Source: Candidatus Pedobacter colombiensis
Lineage (GTDB): Bacteria; Bacteroidota; Bacteroidia; Sphingobacteriales; Sphingobacteriaceae
Length of the DNA stretch: 64,000 bases
Direction: 5' to 3'
Assembly (NCBI GenBank): GCA_029202485.1
Contig: CP119313.1
Span: 1,674,001-1,738,000, forward strand
Part shown: positions 15,394 to 23,961 of the stretch, one piece after another
Position numbering within the stretch: the first letter of the stretch is position 1
Layout of the letters: the number at the start of each line of letters is the position of its first letter
Notes under the pieces: model-generated
Database searches by the model: none
What the model was told of the DNA's origin: nothing
The model's input: only the letters and a program-made list of their open reading frames with translations
Position numbers and translations under genes: made by a program

Positions 15394-15762
15394 ATGAATG
15401 TATTAAAAATTACAAAGTATGATGTTTCCGGGAGAAACTATACACCTTACCTGCTATTTGGATTATGCTTATTACTATGGCCCCTTTTACAATGGCTAGT
15501 CATGAGTTCGGATCCTACGATTGGTTTTATTGATCCAAATATCTGGCTCTTGATCTTGTTGAGCCTGATCAGCTTTCTGATGGTTACAAGCTTATGTTGG
15601 TGGCTGTTGCAAAGATTTTGGATGAGCATGGGCCTGCCCTTATTAAGTGATATGGTTTTACAGTTTAAAAGAATGGAATTATGGCAACAATTAGGATTTT
15701 ATTGGGCATCGTTTGCTTTATTGTTATTGGCAGCGATTGGAGTGTTAACCGCAATAGCATAG
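15394..15762 (+). CDS. Small membrane protein, holin-like position
   Basis: A 122-residue protein with three predicted membrane helices (about residues 18-37, 48-70 and 98-120) and a short amphipathic loop rich in Trp and Met. No family recognised. The downstream exported amidase gene starts inside this gene, 82 bp before its stop. Tight overlap of a small multi-helix membrane protein and a peptidoglycan hydrolase resembles a phage holin/endolysin pair. That role is inference, since the hydrolase has its own signal peptide. Confidence 0.65.
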   Translation: MNVLKITKYDVSGRNYTPYLLFGLCLLLWPLLQWLVMSSDPTIGFIDPNIWLLILLSLISFLMVTSLCWWLLQRFWMSMGLPLLSDMVLQFKRMELWQQLGFYWASFALLLLAAIGVLTAIA

Positions 15763-16199
15763 CACATGGAAGAACGAAAAATGTCGTTGCGACAGCTAAA
15801 AATGAAATTGGCGTTCAGGAATATATGGAAAACAGTGGTCCGCGAGTGGATCAATACAATGCGTATGTTGGCGTCAAGAAAGCACCTTGGTGTGCATCGT
15901 TTGTGTCCTGGTGCTTTGGGCAAGCTGGGTATCCGCAACCGCGGACGCCTTGGAGCCCTGCACTTTTTCCCGCTAACCGGCTTACCACGAATCCGATGGC
16001 TGGAATGGTATTGGGGATTTACTTTGATCATTTAAAACGGATTGGGCATTGCGGCATTGTCGAAGAGGTTAGGGGTGACTGGATTTTCTCTATTGAAGGC
16101 AACACAAATTTAAATGGGAGCAGGGAAGGTGATGGGGTTTATCGCCGGATGAGACATATCCGTAGCATACATCGTTTTGCAGATTGGTTGAAAAAATGA
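15681..16199 (+). CDS. Exported CHAP-type peptidoglycan amidase (TIGR02594-like)
   Basis: A 172-residue cysteine peptidase/amidase expected to cut peptidoglycan stem peptides. The N-terminus IRILLGIVCFIVIG is a signal peptide or anchor. The catalytic Cys is in APWCASFVSW and the His in RIGHCGIVEE, in the order and spacing of TIGR02594/CHAP proteins, and a late IEGNTN segment gives the third polar residue. It overlaps the upstream membrane-protein gene by 82 bp, and no later good start exists in frame. The pair ends at a strong terminator. A lysis or cell-wall-remodelling role is inferred. Confidence 0.85.
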   Translation: MATIRILLGIVCFIVIGSDWSVNRNSIAHGRTKNVVATAKNEIGVQEYMENSGPRVDQYNAYVGVKKAPWCASFVSWCFGQAGYPQPRTPWSPALFPANRLTTNPMAGMVLGIYFDHLKRIGHCGIVEEVRGDWIFSIEGNTNLNGSREGDGVYRRMRHIRSIHRFADWLKK

Positions 16200-16213
16200 G
16201 GAGGATTACATAA

Positions 16214-16242
16214 AAGCGCTGTATCCTCATAATACAGCGCTT
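16214..16242. terminator. Bidirectional hairpin terminator
   Basis: A perfect 11-bp inverted repeat AAGCGCTGTAT/ATACAGCGCTT with a 7-nt loop sits between the convergent amidase and TonB-receptor genes, 14 bp after one stop codon and 6 bp from the other. Confidence 0.8.
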
Positions 16243-16248
16243 CAAAAC

Positions 16249-18534
16249 TTACATCAAGCCAAATTTTAACCCCATAAAAAATGTTCTCGGTCTGCCGGGA
16301 CCATAGATATAGTTGCTATCCCTGTTTTTGCCTGTGTCAAAATCATTTTGATATTGATTAAACATGTTTTGAACACCAATATTGAATTGAAGGTCCTGTT
16401 TGATGTTTTTTAAGGTAAAACGATAAGACAGTTTCAAGTTGTTTTCAAGAAAGGTAGGAGAGGTATGGAGAACATCTTCATCTACACCCGGAGCCCCTGC
16501 AAAATGTGGAACTTTCATTGGTCCGGTTAACACACCCGACAATACAGCGTTGAAGCGGTTTTGAGGCCAGAAACTCAAGGTATAATAACCATAAACATTG
16601 GGAGAACGTAAATATCTTTTGGTTCCCGGCAGGTCCGAAGACCAGAAAATAGCCTCTTTATAAACTGATTTTTGAAGTGTTACACCAGTTTCCAGCTGTA
16701 CTTTTTGATCATAATTCAACCTGCCTTCCAGAGTAACTCCTTGTACCGTCGAATTACCGCCGTTTTTTCGCAACAATTGCTGGTTGCCGTTCTGATCCAC
16801 ACCAACTTCTTCCAAAACAAAGGTATTGTACAAGCGGGTAAAGAAACCATCCAGGGTAAACCCATAGATAAAATGCTCGCTTGCCTTATTATAATCTAAA
16901 GAAGCGTTAAAGCTATTGGAAGTTTCTTCTATCAGATTGGGATCCGTTTTAATCACCGAAACCCCACCACCGGCAAAGGCCATGTGCATATCTGTTTCCA
17001 ATGCCTGCGGTGCTTTAAATCCTCTGGCATAAGAGGCTCGCAGCTGGGTTTCATCATCCAGTTTATATAAGGTACTTAACCTTGGGGTAAGTATAAGTTT
17101 GTTGATCCGGTTAGATTTATTTAACCTAAGCCCCGACAGTACAGTAAACTTATTGGTTACTTCCCAGTCGCTTTGCAAAAAGACACCAAATAAATTTACA
17201 TGCTGGTCGATCAGGTAATCATAGATTTTAATTTCATCAAAGGTATATTCATATTGATTCTCAAAACCTGTAGTAAAAGTGTTTTTTCCTCCGAGGAAAT
17301 TGCTTGCAGTATAGTTATACTGAACTCCACCCTGCATGGAATAGTTTTTAGTGTGCCCCCAGGCATCAACCTGGTCGATACCTGTATAATGTGTCCGCTT
17401 GGTATTTTGTGCGGAGCCGTATACACTAAAAGAACTTTTTTTATCTTTTGATTGATGCTCATAGTTAAAACCCCCAACTAAGATGTTATGTAAGCGGTAT
17501 TCCGATTGGTCGGCCTTGTCGGCCTGAAGATCCAATTTATTCCCGCCCTTTCTTTCCTCATAAATACTCCAGCCGTTGATTTCCAGTTTATCCTGAGGTG
17601 TGAGTTTGAAAAAAGAATTAAAACCAAAGGAGTTGTTTTTTAGCATGGGCATTTCAGAAAAACCATCGCCATTAGCATCATACGAATTGCGGTCGCGGTG
17701 AGAGGCGAAAAATGATACACCTGCATTTTGTTCGTCATTTACAGCTGTTAAATTGGCATTGAAGAAGTGATCCCAGGTTTTACCACCAATTAATGCACTG
17801 TTATTAGATAAGGTAAAAGAGCTTTTTTTAGGCTCTTTTGTCAGTATGTTTACCGTTCCGGCAATGGCCGAAGAACCATATAAAACTGAGCCACCACCTC
17901 TTACAATTTCCACCCTTTCAATCATATTTGCGGGGATCTGTTCAAGGCCATACAAGCTCATCAATGAGCTGAATATCGGGCGACTGTTGATCAGTACCTG
18001 GGAATAAGATCCGCCCAGTCCGTTCATACGCAGTTGAGAATAGTTACAGGTCTGGCAATCTGTTTCCATTCGTAAGCCGGGCTGAAAGCACAAACCATCT
18101 GCAAGGGTGTTGGACTGAGTGATGTTAAAGGTTCTGCTGTCAAGTATATTGACCGCTACCGGGCTTTCCAATCTTCTGCGGCTGGTTCGGGTACCGGTTA
18201 CCACTACACTGTTTAAAGTGTTTATGGAAGCGCTCAATTCCGTATTGATCAGCAATGGCTGAGTATCTGTTACCTTCACCTGTAGGTGCTTGGTGTCAAA
18301 TCCCATATAGCTTACAGTGAGTTGATGGCTGCCATAAGGCACATTTTTGAGTTCATAATAACCTGTGCTATCAGCTTTGGTTCGAAGATTTAATTTGGAA
18401 ATCGCTACAGTAGCCCATTCGATAGCTTGTCCATTTTTGTCGGTGATCTTACCTTTTATAAGGGTTTCCTGTGCCATACTACCCAAAGCAGTTAAAGTGA
18501 AGATGATTGTGAGTAGAGTAAATTGTATTTTCAT
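16249..18534 (-). CDS. TonB-dependent outer-membrane receptor
   Basis: A receptor of about 761 residues from the ATG at 18534; the open frame extends four codons upstream to a TTG. A signal peptide ends in GSMAQ. It is followed by a carboxypeptidase-regulatory-like domain (KGKITDKNGQAIEWATV), a plug (about residues 110-230, with GSVLYGSSAIAGTVNIL), and a 22-strand barrel ending in GPGRPRTFFMGLKFGLM. The plug contains a paired-cysteine motif METDCQTCNYSQLRMNG. This is typical of receptors for metal complexes or haem rather than SusC-type glycan importers. The promoter region has a perfect palindrome (18575-18588), so metal-dependent repression is plausible. The actual ligand is unknown. Confidence 0.88.
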   Translation of the reverse strand: MKIQFTLLTIIFTLTALGSMAQETLIKGKITDKNGQAIEWATVAISKLNLRTKADSTGYYELKNVPYGSHQLTVSYMGFDTKHLQVKVTDTQPLLINTELSASINTLNSVVVTGTRTSRRRLESPVAVNILDSRTFNITQSNTLADGLCFQPGLRMETDCQTCNYSQLRMNGLGGSYSQVLINSRPIFSSLMSLYGLEQIPANMIERVEIVRGGGSVLYGSSAIAGTVNILTKEPKKSSFTLSNNSALIGGKTWDHFFNANLTAVNDEQNAGVSFFASHRDRNSYDANGDGFSEMPMLKNNSFGFNSFFKLTPQDKLEINGWSIYEERKGGNKLDLQADKADQSEYRLHNILVGGFNYEHQSKDKKSSFSVYGSAQNTKRTHYTGIDQVDAWGHTKNYSMQGGVQYNYTASNFLGGKNTFTTGFENQYEYTFDEIKIYDYLIDQHVNLFGVFLQSDWEVTNKFTVLSGLRLNKSNRINKLILTPRLSTLYKLDDETQLRASYARGFKAPQALETDMHMAFAGGGVSVIKTDPNLIEETSNSFNASLDYNKASEHFIYGFTLDGFFTRLYNTFVLEEVGVDQNGNQQLLRKNGGNSTVQGVTLEGRLNYDQKVQLETGVTLQKSVYKEAIFWSSDLPGTKRYLRSPNVYGYYTLSFWPQNRFNAVLSGVLTGPMKVPHFAGAPGVDEDVLHTSPTFLENNLKLSYRFTLKNIKQDLQFNIGVQNMFNQYQNDFDTGKNRDSNYIYGPGRPRTFFMGLKFGLM

Positions 18535-18560
18535 ATAGTCTAACAAATATGTTTATACTA

Positions 18561-18606
18561 CAAACATACGAAAGTTAGATTAATCTAAAAATATAATTAG
18601 ATTAAT
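18561..18606 (-). promoter_or_regulatory. TonB-receptor promoter with palindromic operator
   Basis: On the minus strand TATGTTTG (18568 to 18561) matches the Bacteroidota -7 box. Just upstream of it, over the expected -33 region, lies the perfect 14-bp palindrome TTAGATTAATCTAA (18575-18588). A second copy of its left part, TTAGATTAAT, is 22 bp further on (18597-18606). Two repeated sites over a promoter indicate a repressor. The sequence resembles DtxR/MntR-family boxes, which suggests iron or manganese control. Confidence 0.6.
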
Positions 18607-18759
18607 ATTTTATCCTTCCCTGTCCCGATGTTATCCACCTAAACGATCTTTCTTTTCATTTTAGAGATGCAGTTTTAAATGGAGCTGTATAATAAACTTT
18701 TGATCAATCTTTAAACCTATTGTATCTATTTGTGAACCCCTTTTAGCAGCCTCTCGAAC

Positions 18760-18767
18760 TATGTTTG
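18760..18767 (+). promoter_or_regulatory. Promoter -7 box for the SusC operon
   Basis: TATGTTTG fits the TAnnTTTG consensus, 90 bp before the SusC start. It would give a leader of about 80 nt ending in an A-rich stretch before the ATG. The rest of the 18607-18857 gap shows nothing else clear. Confidence 0.55.
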
Positions 18768-18857
18768 TAATGGTACATGACCTGTTTTACCAATCCCCGG
18801 CGCAAGGAGAGTCAAAAGACAAGGGCGGTACGAACCCAAAAAACAAACTAACCAAAT

Positions 18858-21800
18858 ATGAAAAAAGTTATACTACAAATGCTTTTGCTGGTATTGTGCT
18901 GTGCTCCCGCATGGGCTCAAAACCGAACAGTAACGGGTAAGGTAGTTGGCAAGGATGATGAAATCCTGGTCGGTGCTACCATTACCATCCAGGGGACCAA
19001 CACCAGGGCCATTACGGATAGCAACGGTAAGTTCAAAATTAACCTTCCGGCTGCTGGTAACACCATCTTAATCGCCAGTTACATTGGTTCAAAATCTGTA
19101 GCCCTGAGTGTGGGCGATAAAAAGGAATTGTTTTTTAAGCTTAAAGAGGACGATGCATCTATACTTGACGAGGTAGAGGTAGTCAACATCGGCTACACCA
19201 AAGTATCAAAAGATGCACTTACCGGTTCAGTATCATCAGTAACCGCAAAAGACCTTAAAGATTTTCCTGTAGCTACGGCTGCCGAGGCACTTGCAGGTAA
19301 ACTTGCAGGGGTATCTGTCGTTACTTCAGAAGGAAAGCCCGGAGCAGATATCACCGTTAGGGTTAGGGGCGGTAGCTCTATTACTCAGGACAATTCACCA
19401 TTGTATATTGTAGATGGCGTGCAGCTGGACAATGCGCTATCGATCGTATCTCCACAGGAAATTGAATCTATTGATGTGCTTAAAGATGTGGCATCCACCG
19501 CTATTTATGGTGCAAGAGGAGCGAATGGTGTAGTTTTAATTACCACTAAATCGGGTAGAAATGCACGGACTGTAGTATCGTTTGGTAGCTATGCCGGCGT
19601 GCGCAGAATTACCAATGTATTGGATGTAATGAAACCCTATGATTTTGTGATGTATCAATACCAGCTTTATAATGGCAATGCCAATGATTTAGAAACGGTA
19701 AACGCATTCACGAAGAGATATGGTACTTTTTCTGATCTGGAAATCTATAAAAATGTTCCCTTCGTGGACTGGCAGGATCGGGTTTTTGGGCGTGATGCTT
19801 TTTCTCACACCGAAAATCTGACCATCAATGGGGGGACTAAGACCTCCAATTATAATTTTAATGTGAACAACTACAAGGAAGATGGGATCATGCTCAATTC
19901 GGGGGCTGCAAGGACTTTTGTTTCTTTCCGTTTTGATAACATTGCATCTGATAAGTTCAGGTTTGGATTTAATACCCGCTACAGTCGTCAGAAGGTATAT
20001 GGTGCAGGTACTTCGAATTCCGGTAGCCAAAGTAACAATAGCTTAAGGAACGGCGTGCGCTACCGTCCTTACGACCAGCCGGGGCAAGTGACAGACATTG
20101 ACGTGTTTGATCCGGATTATGCTTCACTAACGAACCTGACAAGTCCGGTATTGGGGGCTTATTCTGTAACCAAAAATGATTATACCAATCAATTGATCAC
20201 CAGTGCAAATGCACAGTATACCCCAATTAAGGGCTTGACCATCAAGACACTTTTTGGTATTAGCAATGGGGAGAAGAGAAATGACCAGTTTAATAGTGTG
20301 GTAACCAGTGTGGCCAGGCAGAATAAAGACATGCCTGTAGTAACCATTGGTACAGGCTCTACTTTGACCATCATCAATACGAATACCATTTCGTATGATT
20401 TTACGCTGGGTAAAGCGCACAAGATCAATTTACTGGCCGGTCAGGAAATTAATCAGAGCAGAACCCGAAGCATCTCCACAACGACCAAGTGGTTGCCGGT
20501 AGATTTAACTCCTGAGCAGGCTTTCGCCGGTATACAGAAAGCTACCCCTCCGGCCAATGCGATACAGGATGCGCCAACCACCTCGGAAGGTGAAAACAGA
20601 CTTTTTTCTCTTTTCGGTCGTGCTGCCTACAATTATAAGGGCAAGTACCTGGCTTCATTTATTATCCGTAACGATGCTTCCTCTCTTTTTGCTCCGGAGA
20701 ACCGCAATGCCTTGTTCCCTTCAGGACAGCTTGCCTGGCGCTTGAGTGAGGAACAATTTATGAAAGACCTTAAACTAGATTGGTTGGGAAGTGCAAAAAT
20801 CAGGGCCAGTTATGGTGCCGGTGGTAACAACCGGATTGCTACCGACCTTTGGCGGGTACTTTACCTTGGAGGAAGCAATTATGGATATGCTGTGGATGAT
20901 GCGGTAACGCCTGGTTTTGCACCAAATGCATTGGCCAATCCATACATCAAATGGGAAACTACAGTATCCAGAAACCTTGGGCTGGACTTGAACCTCTTTA
21001 ACAATCGGTTAACCGCTACAGTTGATTTTTACAGCAACAGTACTAAAGACCTGCTGCTATTGGCAAAGGTACCGGTTACCACCGGCTGGACGGAGCAGCA
21101 GCAGAACATAGGTAAGACGGCTAATAAGGGTATTGAATTACAACTCGGTGGCATTGTAGCCAATACAAAGAATTTTGCTTACAACATCAATTTTAACATA
21201 TCCCTCAACAGAAACAAAATCGTAAGCCTTGGAAACGACCAATATGGCAATCCGAATCAATCTTATTCGGTATCTTCCGGTGGCATCAACGGCTTTGATT
21301 TTTTAGTACAAGTGGGTGGTCCGATCGGTCAGTTTTATGGTTATGTTAGCGATGGACGTTATGGGTTGGATGATTTCGATGTCACTTATAATGCAACAGC
21401 CAATTCTTATTCCTATAAACTTAAGGCAGGTATTCCAAGTGCAAGGGCTATTGCACTTGGTGGAAAGGATCCACAGCCTGGAGATATGAAATTGAAAAAG
21501 ATTTCCGGTAATCCAGGTGATGACATTACGGTTGACGACAGGACCGTACTTGGCAATGCATTTCCAAAATTTGCAGGTGGAATAAACCAGCAATTCAGCT
21601 ATAAGAACTTTGATGCCAGTATCTTTATGAATTTTTCTATCGGTAACAAGACCTATAACGCAAACAAAACCGAATTTACCGGACAATATTTGTATAAAGA
21701 CAACAACATGCTTGCCGTGGTAAAGGATCGTTGGCAGTCTTTTGACGCGAATGGAAAAAAAGTTACAGACCCGGTTCAATTGGCGGCAATGAATGAAAAT

Positions 21801-22106
21801 ACCAGCTTTTGGACACCTCCAGGTGGTCAATATATTTTAACCTCGTATGCCATTGAAGATGGATCTTTTCTTCGTGTGAGCAATATTACCGTTGGCTATT
21901 CGCTTCCGCAAAAATTGCTGGCTAAGTCGCGTGTCTTCTCAAGAGTTAGGGTATATGGTACCGTTAATAACCTGTATACTTTTACCAATTATTCCGGTTA
22001 CGATCCGGAGGCCAATACACGTCGCGGACCCCTTACTCCGGGTGTGGATTATGCCGCTTATCCTAGAAGCCGCTATATTCTTGCAGGTTTAGATATTAGT
22101 TTTTAA
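18858..22106 (+). CDS. SusC/RagA-family TonB-linked outer-membrane protein
   Basis: A 1082-residue SusC-type importer. The signal peptide ends in PAWAQ. It is followed by the carboxypeptidase-D-like domain (TVTGKVVGKDDEILVGAT), then the plug with the SusC signatures RGGSSITQDNSPLYIVDGV and ASTAIYGARGANGVVLITTK. A long beta-barrel ends in YAAYPRSRYILAGLDISF. It would take up oligosaccharides through the outer membrane with the SusD lipoprotein encoded 18 bp downstream. Neighbouring GH28, GH3 and pectin-type proteins suggest polygalacturonate- or xylogalacturonan-derived sugars; that is inferred from context. Confidence 0.96.
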   Translation: MKKVILQMLLLVLCCAPAWAQNRTVTGKVVGKDDEILVGATITIQGTNTRAITDSNGKFKINLPAAGNTILIASYIGSKSVALSVGDKKELFFKLKEDDASILDEVEVVNIGYTKVSKDALTGSVSSVTAKDLKDFPVATAAEALAGKLAGVSVVTSEGKPGADITVRVRGGSSITQDNSPLYIVDGVQLDNALSIVSPQEIESIDVLKDVASTAIYGARGANGVVLITTKSGRNARTVVSFGSYAGVRRITNVLDVMKPYDFVMYQYQLYNGNANDLETVNAFTKRYGTFSDLEIYKNVPFVDWQDRVFGRDAFSHTENLTINGGTKTSNYNFNVNNYKEDGIMLNSGAARTFVSFRFDNIASDKFRFGFNTRYSRQKVYGAGTSNSGSQSNNSLRNGVRYRPYDQPGQVTDIDVFDPDYASLTNLTSPVLGAYSVTKNDYTNQLITSANAQYTPIKGLTIKTLFGISNGEKRNDQFNSVVTSVARQNKDMPVVTIGTGSTLTIINTNTISYDFTLGKAHKINLLAGQEINQSRTRSISTTTKWLPVDLTPEQAFAGIQKATPPANAIQDAPTTSEGENRLFSLFGRAAYNYKGKYLASFIIRNDASSLFAPENRNALFPSGQLAWRLSEEQFMKDLKLDWLGSAKIRASYGAGGNNRIATDLWRVLYLGGSNYGYAVDDAVTPGFAPNALANPYIKWETTVSRNLGLDLNLFNNRLTATVDFYSNSTKDLLLLAKVPVTTGWTEQQQNIGKTANKGIELQLGGIVANTKNFAYNINFNISLNRNKIVSLGNDQYGNPNQSYSVSSGGINGFDFLVQVGGPIGQFYGYVSDGRYGLDDFDVTYNATANSYSYKLKAGIPSARAIALGGKDPQPGDMKLKKISGNPGDDITVDDRTVLGNAFPKFAGGINQQFSYKNFDASIFMNFSIGNKTYNANKTEFTGQYLYKDNNMLAVVKDRWQSFDANGKKVTDPVQLAAMNENTSFWTPPGGQYILTSYAIEDGSFLRVSNITVGYSLPQKLLAKSRVFSRVRVYGTVNNLYTFTNYSGYDPEANTRRGPLTPGVDYAAYPRSRYILAGLDISF

Positions 22107-22124
22107 CCCATAAGATCATTTAAA

Positions 22125-23951
22125 ATGAAATTAGCATATAAAAAATCAGTAATACTGCTTTGCATAGGGGTTTTAGTCCTGGCTGGCAGTTCCTGCAAAA
22201 AATATCTCGATATCGAGAATCCTTCTACCATATCACAGGATGTGGCTTTTGCAAGTACATCTTATACCAATACCGCAATTATTGGGGTATACAACCAATT
22301 GCCCGGAGATAACGGCATTACTAAGGAAGGAACAATCTGGTCGGCATCGACAGATGAATTCAAAACTTCCGGTAGCTACAGTGTCAATGATCGTAGGGGT
22401 GTCAGTATGTATCTTGCCAGCCAGTCGAACGGAGAGTTATTGGATGCTTTTAAACAGCTCTATACCGGGGTGGAAAGGGCTAATACTTGTATCAAAGGGA
22501 TAAACAATTCAGCACTTTATACAGAGGGATCGGCAAGCAAAGTCACGATGAACAGGTATATGGGTGAGGCATTGACCTTACGTGCATTGTTCTATTTTGT
22601 CCTGGTACGAAACTGGGGTAGTGTAGTAGCGCAGTGGGAACCCTCTGGCGACTTTAAAGAATGGGATGTACCTGTTACTGCCAGTACGGAAATTCTCGAC
22701 AGACTATTAGCGGATTTGAAGCAGGCAGAGGATTTGGTCCCCTGGCGTAGTGACTCCGGTTATAGCAGCACAAGATGGACAAAAGGCGCCATCAAGGCAT
22801 TAAGAGCCAGGATCGCACTTTTTCGTGGTGGATATATGATGAACAAAGAAAGTCATACGATGGTACGCAGTAGTGATTATAAAAAATACTACCAGATTGC
22901 ACTCGACGAATGTAAGGATATTATGGCTCGCCGTGATCAGCACAACCTTAACCCGGTTTATGAGAATATCTTTAAGTCGTTGCACACCAGCACACGCAAC
23001 GACCCAACAAATGAGCTTATGTTTGAGGTAGGCGCTTATGGTGCAGGTTCAAGAACAGATACCAAGCTTGGTTATTATAACGGACTGCGGATAAACACGG
23101 CTGCACGTTTTGGTGGCGGTGGTGGCGGATTGCTGGCAATTGCTACTTATTTTTATGAATTCGATCAATTGGGAGATTGCAGAAGGGATGTGACGATTGG
23201 TTCTTACGAAATTGATGGCACCAGTCAGAAGGTGATGAATACGCTCAACAACATGACAGATGCTAAGTTCAGGAGGTCATGGACCAATATGACCGGTACT
23301 ACGCAGACGTTGGGGGTGAACTGGCCCGTAATTCGTTTTGCAGATGTGTTATTGATGTTTGCAGAGGCCGACAATGAAATTAATGGCGGTCCATCAGTGC
23401 TGGCACAAGAGGCATTATCAGAAGTGAGAAAGCGTGCCTATGTTGGATTTTTGGGGCGTCTGCCAGCGATGCCGACTGACTACAACACATTTTTTGAGGC
23501 GATTGTAAAAGAGCGTTTGCTGGAATTCGGTGGAGAGGCCATACGTAAATATGATTTGATGCGCTGGAACCTGATGGGGGCCAAGTTTGCCGAAACCCGT
23601 GTCAAGCTTCGTCAGTTGATGAATGGGGAAGGAGCTTATGTAAATGTGCCCAAATATGTGTATTCCAAAGCAGCAGCCTATAATGTGGTGGGTTCTCAGG
23701 AGGAATTTAATACCCTTGATACTTATGGTGGTTCTCCTGCGGTTACCTTATTCCAACCGGGATTGGGTGTTTCAAAAGAGCCGACGGGGTATGTGACTAA
23801 GAACTGGAGGGCTTCATTGAATGAAGAGTATATCACAGGTAACTCAACCGGATTTGCCACTTATTTCGAGTCTAATAAAAGGGAAGTGTTTCCTTTCCAT
23901 GAGACGGTGTTGCTATACAACACTAAAATCATCCAAAATTATGGTTATTAA
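22125..23951 (+). CDS. SusD/RagB-family glycan-binding lipoprotein
   Basis: A 608-residue surface lipoprotein. A lipobox occurs in VLAGSSCKK, with the Cys at the signal peptide end and lysines after it. The SusD fold follows, with tetratricopeptide-like helices in the first 300 residues and the family segment FADVLLMFAEADNEING. Near the end come YDLMRWNL and a typical SusD tail (ETVLLYNTKIIQNYGY). It sits on top of SusC and closes over bound glycan. The position directly after susC is diagnostic. No odd features are seen. Confidence 0.95.
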   Translation: MKLAYKKSVILLCIGVLVLAGSSCKKYLDIENPSTISQDVAFASTSYTNTAIIGVYNQLPGDNGITKEGTIWSASTDEFKTSGSYSVNDRRGVSMYLASQSNGELLDAFKQLYTGVERANTCIKGINNSALYTEGSASKVTMNRYMGEALTLRALFYFVLVRNWGSVVAQWEPSGDFKEWDVPVTASTEILDRLLADLKQAEDLVPWRSDSGYSSTRWTKGAIKALRARIALFRGGYMMNKESHTMVRSSDYKKYYQIALDECKDIMARRDQHNLNPVYENIFKSLHTSTRNDPTNELMFEVGAYGAGSRTDTKLGYYNGLRINTAARFGGGGGGLLAIATYFYEFDQLGDCRRDVTIGSYEIDGTSQKVMNTLNNMTDAKFRRSWTNMTGTTQTLGVNWPVIRFADVLLMFAEADNEINGGPSVLAQEALSEVRKRAYVGFLGRLPAMPTDYNTFFEAIVKERLLEFGGEAIRKYDLMRWNLMGAKFAETRVKLRQLMNGEGAYVNVPKYVYSKAAAYNVVGSQEEFNTLDTYGGSPAVTLFQPGLGVSKEPTGYVTKNWRASLNEEYITGNSTGFATYFESNKREVFPFHETVLLYNTKIIQNYGY

Positions 23952-23961
23952 TCTTTTCAAA

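Noticed and set aside
23821..23961. Extended start of the DUF5123 lipoprotein overlapping susD
   Set aside because: The signal peptide and lipobox begin at the ATG at 23962; the upstream codons belong to the susD frame region.
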